Below are positions 28,467 through 31,394 of a stretch of 31,394 nucleotides of DNA, piece by piece. Position numbers and translations under genes: made by a program. Below the pieces are notes generated by a model. It made no database searches, was not told the DNA's origin, and saw only the letters and a list, made by a program, of their open reading frames with translations. Source of the stretch: Hyphochytrium catenoides. Lineage: Eukaryota; Sar; Hyphochytriomycetes; Hyphochytriales; Hyphochytriaceae. Numbering within the stretch: position 1 is the first letter of the stretch; the number at the start of each line of letters is the position of its first letter. The DNA is taken from contig FLMG01002478.1 in assembly GCA_900088475.1 (NCBI GenBank), forward strand, positions 7,075-38,468, written 5' to 3'.

Positions 28467-29353
28467 GTTCCCCCTCTCTGGTAGGTCCGACCCCTTGCAT
28501 CAAAGTTATATAATCTTCGGCCGTGCTGTGTTGGTTGCACTGTGTGACCACATCATCCCATCTTTCCTTTCCTTGTGGTTGAAGCCATAGCTCACTCTTA
28601 CTCCTAATCTTCTTTCATACAAAACAGGAAGACTCTTCGGGAACAGACGGTAAGCCTCAATGAACTTCGCTTTCGATGGGAGACACAGCTCATGCTGTGC
28701 TCCACTCTCTCTCTCTCTTCCTCTCTCTCTTCTTTGTGATAGGAGGTAGCGTCTTTGGAAGGCTAAGAAATAAGCGATTACTGGGACGGTGAGTTTTCGG
28801 TATCTATTCCTGTTCTTTCTCTTCCTCTCAAGCCTAGAGCTTCTTGCTTCTGCTGTCTCTTTCCCTATTGATACCATGAATCTTTCTTAGGGCATCTCTC
28901 TCTCTGTGTGTGTGGGTGTCTCCTGCTCTCTGTTATCCTTCAAGGCTTCCTTTCGTCCTTCCTCTTTAGCCACTTCCTTTTGCCATAATGAAGGGGCTGA
29001 TTGTCCTCTTCAGGTTATCAGAAAGTAGTTCATCGCGGAATCAAAGAGAGAGAGAAGCAGGCAGTCAAGGGGAAGAGATCGACATTCTACGAAAGAAAGC
29101 GAGGATAGACGAGGCAAGATGGGAACAGGAGCTGAAAGAGAGAGAAGAACGATGGAGTTTTGAGAAACAGGAGAGAGAGCAGCGGCTCCGTCTCGAGGAG
29201 CAGAAGCTCAAGATGGAACAAGAGAAATTTGAGCTCGACAAGGCAGAACGAGAGAGGAGACTGAAGTTAGAAGAAGAGAGATTGGAGGTGGAGAGAGAAG
29301 AGCGGCTAGCACTTATCAAGCTCTTGTTAGAGAAGCACGGTGTCACTGTGTGA
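27864..29353 (+). CDS. Myb/SANT-like DNA-binding protein with coiled-coil tail
   Basis: Five GT-AG exons: 27864-27999, 28084-28337, 28628-28649, 28743-28788 and 29014-29353, in consistent phase; 265 aa. Residues 36-115 form a three-helix Myb/SANT- or trihelix-like module: F-T-A-E-Y-D-I-R-L-L-Q at helix 1, W-Q-K-I-A-E-T-L at helix 2, and R-C-R-D-R-S-K-A-L-L in the recognition-helix region, followed by the common S-G-S-T-Q-E-M-M-E-K segment. After a Ser/Gly linker, residues 165-262 are a continuous highly charged coiled coil rich in E-R-E/R-L-E. This order is common among protist Myb/SANT-like proteins and some transposon-associated DNA-binding proteins. Exons 3 and 4 are tiny and less certain. 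A nuclear DNA-binding role is inferred. Confidence 0.75.
28355..28482. repeat. (CT)n repeat in an intron of the Myb/SANT-like gene
   Basis: Nearly pure CT repeat (about 28402-28462) with flanking imperfect units on the sense strand of the intron 28338-28627. Smaller CT patches lie in the other introns at about 28022-28046, 28698-28732 and 28885-28915. Confidence 0.9.
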
Positions 29354-29880
29354 GCCTGGAAAGAGTCGAGCTAGGATAAGAGACACCTGACTAGGGTGGC
29401 TGAGAAGACCGCGTCTCTTCCTTGTGTCTCTATGTACAAAGACTTATTTACACCTGATAATGACCGACGTAAAGTGTTCACACAAGCCACGCTTTCCTTC
29501 GGTCCCGCTGTCATACACACACGCTCTCTCTTCCCTGTGTACCCTTTCTCTCTTTGCTCACCAGCGTCCTCCTTTCATGGCGGTAGAAGGCAAATAGCTT
29601 GGCTCCAGAGAGCATGAGTTGCTTTCGATAAGCTAGCTTTCACCTGTTCCAAGCATTAGTCTCTTCTTCCGGGAAGCAAGAAAATCAGCTGTGCGTCCGT
29701 CCAAGTGATCCCTACTCCTCCGTCGATAGGAATACTTTGGAAGTTGGATCTGTTAGCGTCTGGCCGATGAGGCGTCACCTCTCCTTCGCCTACTGGTCTA
29801 CCATAATTTCTCTGTCTCTCTCTCTCTGTCTCTCCTTCTCTCTCGCATTCCGTCTGTACCATAGATGATAAGCGCCGTGT
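29354..29880. other. intergenic region between convergent genes, with a CT patch
   Basis: It holds the 3' ends of the Myb/SANT-like (+) and SP-rich (-) genes. A CT repeat occupies about 29806-29848. The open frames 29396-29617 (+) and 29862-29656 (-) carry no recognisable domain; the latter could be an additional 3' exon of the SP-rich gene. Confidence 0.4.
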
Positions 29881-31067
29881 TTAGTGATGTTGATCCTCCT
29901 CTCGATGGAGCAGACGGCCACCGAAAGAAGAGCGAGAGGAGACTTCCAAGAAATGTTCAGCCCTATCTCTCTTCTGTCTTTCTCTTACTTCTTCCTGCCT
30001 CTCTGTCTCCTCTCCCCTGTCTTTAGAGACCGCAGAGGGAGGAATCGTCACATAGGAGACTTCTTCTCTCTCTGCATCCTCTTCGAACCTCCTCGATAGG
30101 TTCAGCCGACTTCTGGCAGACCGGGGAATAGAGAGAGGATCTGGAAAGCGAGACGGTGACGCAAAGCGGGCGGGAGAGGAGAGAAGCGGAGATACAGGGG
30201 ATCTGGAAGAGAGAGGGAGAGAGACAGAGGGATGCTTGGCTGGACTGGGCGTCCTTTGGTCCGTTGCTTGTCTCTCTGGCGTGTCGTCTGGTCCTTTGGA
30301 GCGCTTAAAGGGCGACTCTGCTTGAGGAGAAGAGAGGAGAGACGAGCGCTGCAAATGGGACCGAAGCGGGGCTGTAGGAGCCCAAAGAGAGAAAAAATGA
30401 AAGAGACGAAGATTTGTTAGAGCCAGAAGCAACAGCGTGAGTAGAGAGACGGGAGAAATGATCCTGATCTCCAGAAGAAGGGTCCAGTGAACTGCGGAGC
30501 AAGGGTGGGAGAACAGGGAACACAGATTGGGACAACGACAAAGAAGACAGAGAAAGGGCAAAAAGAGAGAAAGAAAGACGGAGAGAGAGAGAGCGAATGA
30601 GAGAGAGTGAGCGAAGGAGTGAGAGAAGGAGTGCGAGGGAAGGAGTGAGAGAGAGAAAGAGAGAGAGAGAGAGAGGGAGAGAGAGAGAGAGAAAGAAGGA
30701 CAGAGAGAGAGAGGGACGGAGAAAGATATAACCGAGACAGAGAGGCAGAGGGAGAGTTCCTGCTAATATTCGAGCTCTTACATGCAAATCTCTCCCTTAG
30801 AGAAGGAGAAGAGGGAGGAGGCCGCTTCAAAGGGGAGCGGAAGTGGTCCGAGATCTTCACAGGCGGAGAATAGACTATTGAGGGAGACTTCTGAGGGGAG
30901 TCTCTCTCTTCTCTGTCTCTCCCTGGCGGCTGGGGAGATGGAAATGTGTTCTCCTTTGGCGTCTCTCCTTCTCTCTGATCTGCATCTGCTTCGTCCAGCA
31001 TATCCACTGGGTCCAGAAGCCCTTCTTGGCTAGGTCGTCGAGAGCGGCGGTGCCGTGATACGTTCAT
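29881..31067 (-). CDS. Ser/Pro-rich protein with many SP motifs, unknown function
   Basis: A two-exon model: 31067-30782 and 30371-29881, joined across a 410-nt intron (donor GCAT|gtaaga, acceptor gggctcctacag) with matching phase; 258 aa. The N-terminus is basic (M-N-V-S-R-H-R-R-S-R-R). Many Ser-Pro and Thr-Pro sites follow (E-T-P-K, F-P-S-P-Q, D-S-P-Q-K-S-P-S, Y-S-P-P-V-K, L-S-S-P-A-R-F-A-S-P), the pattern of disordered CDK/MAPK substrates. The C-terminus is highly charged and Arg/Glu-rich. No folded domain is recognised. The last ~45 residues lie in purine-rich DNA and a donor (GAA|gtaaga, about 29992) could end the exon earlier, so the true C-terminus is uncertain. Confidence 0.55.
30545..30735. 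repeat. (GA)n repeat inside the SP-rich gene intron
   Basis: GA-rich on the + strand, thus CT-rich on the sense strand of the - strand gene, filling about half of the intron 30372-30781. The Ser/Leu-rich open frames across it are repeat artefacts. Confidence 0.9.
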
Positions 31068-31394
31068 TTCTAGTCTTTCAGCGTCGTCTTTCCGATGCTT
31101 CTCTCGGTCTCTCTCTTTTCTCTCTTTCTCTCTCTTTCTTGTTTGCTCGTGTGGCCGCCTCGCGCAGTTTGTCTCATCCAGGTCACAGCGTGTCTTTCAC
31201 TGACTATCTGAGAGTTTTGCTGCGTCAGTTCTCTCTTCTCTTTCTCTTCGCAATATCACCAGTCTTGCCCACATCTTCTACATTGCCGTTTCTCTACGGC
31301 AGCGTTAGATCTATTGAGTGCGGTGCTCGTACGAGTAGGACTAAGATTACCAAAGTGTCAAGAGAGAGAGAGAGAAAGCGAGAGAGCGAGAGAG
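31068..31394. other. right-edge region with CT and GA patches
   Basis: It includes the probable promoter of the SP-rich gene. A CT-rich patch lies at about 31080-31145 and a GA repeat begins at about 31360 and runs off the window. No coding sequence is recognised. Confidence 0.5.

Noticed and set aside
29862-31067. Resemblance of the SP-rich protein to the N-terminal tail of MCM4, and an I-I-Y-G-T-D segment at about 29856
   Set aside because: There is no room for an MCM domain before the next gene, and the segment is in a different frame without a usable donor site.
1-31394. CRISPR arrays, rRNA, tRNA and bacterial-type operons
   Set aside because: No regularly spaced direct repeats, no tRNA T-loop/acceptor pattern and no rRNA core sequences were seen on reading; gene structure is eukaryotic.

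Overview
The window is nuclear DNA from a microbial eukaryote. Genes are split by GT-AG introns, mostly about 45-320 nt, and both strands are used with short gaps. Long (GA)n/(CT)n simple repeats are scattered throughout. The gene set includes a septin, a PPEF-type phosphatase, the Polycomb protein EED/ESC, a paraoxonase, a complex I PDSW subunit, a Myb/SANT-like coiled-coil protein and Copia remnants. This points to a protist rather than an animal, plant or fungus. I cannot place it further, although heavy use of FYVE modules and a septin with a membrane segment would suit a stramenopile, rhizarian or similar alga-like lineage. Positions 21206-21225 are an assembly gap (N).

Layout. 1-3917: simple repeats and poorly resolved sequence, including one plausible two-exon gene (2001-2447) and a possible partial gene at the left edge. 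3918-5546 (+): septin-type GTPase with a C-terminal membrane segment. 6231-9760 (-): two exons that join in frame into one 1075-aa protein, PH - FYVE - IQ - PPEF-type Ser/Thr phosphatase - seven EF-hand-like loops. 10135-10548: long GA tract. 10752-11033 (+): small membrane protein. 11550-12585 (-): proline/serine-rich protein ending in a motif like the chlorovirus basic adaptor. 12586-14590: unresolved.

14593-18172: decayed Copia element (gag, protease, integrase and RT pieces) containing two inverted self-copies. 18733-20431 (+): paraoxonase-like enzyme in four exons. 20657-21071 (-): tiny three-exon NDUFB10/PDSW gene. 21459-22142 (+): acidic Ser-rich protein. 22419-23468 (-): membrane-anchored methyltransferase-like protein. 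24184-26760 (+): EED/ESC WD40 protein in eleven exons. 27864-29353 (+): Myb/SANT-like plus coiled-coil protein in five exons. 29881-31067 (-): SP-rich protein in two exons.

There is no operon logic here; neighbours look functionally independent. The most striking item is the phosphatase gene. Its single polypeptide appears to couple phosphoinositide/endosome targeting (PH, FYVE) to a calcium-regulated phosphatase (IQ, PPP, EF-hands). The fusion rests on an in-frame splice join and on PPEF-specific sequence lying on both sides of the intron. All exon models are read by eye from splice consensus, frame and remembered family sequences; no search was run.
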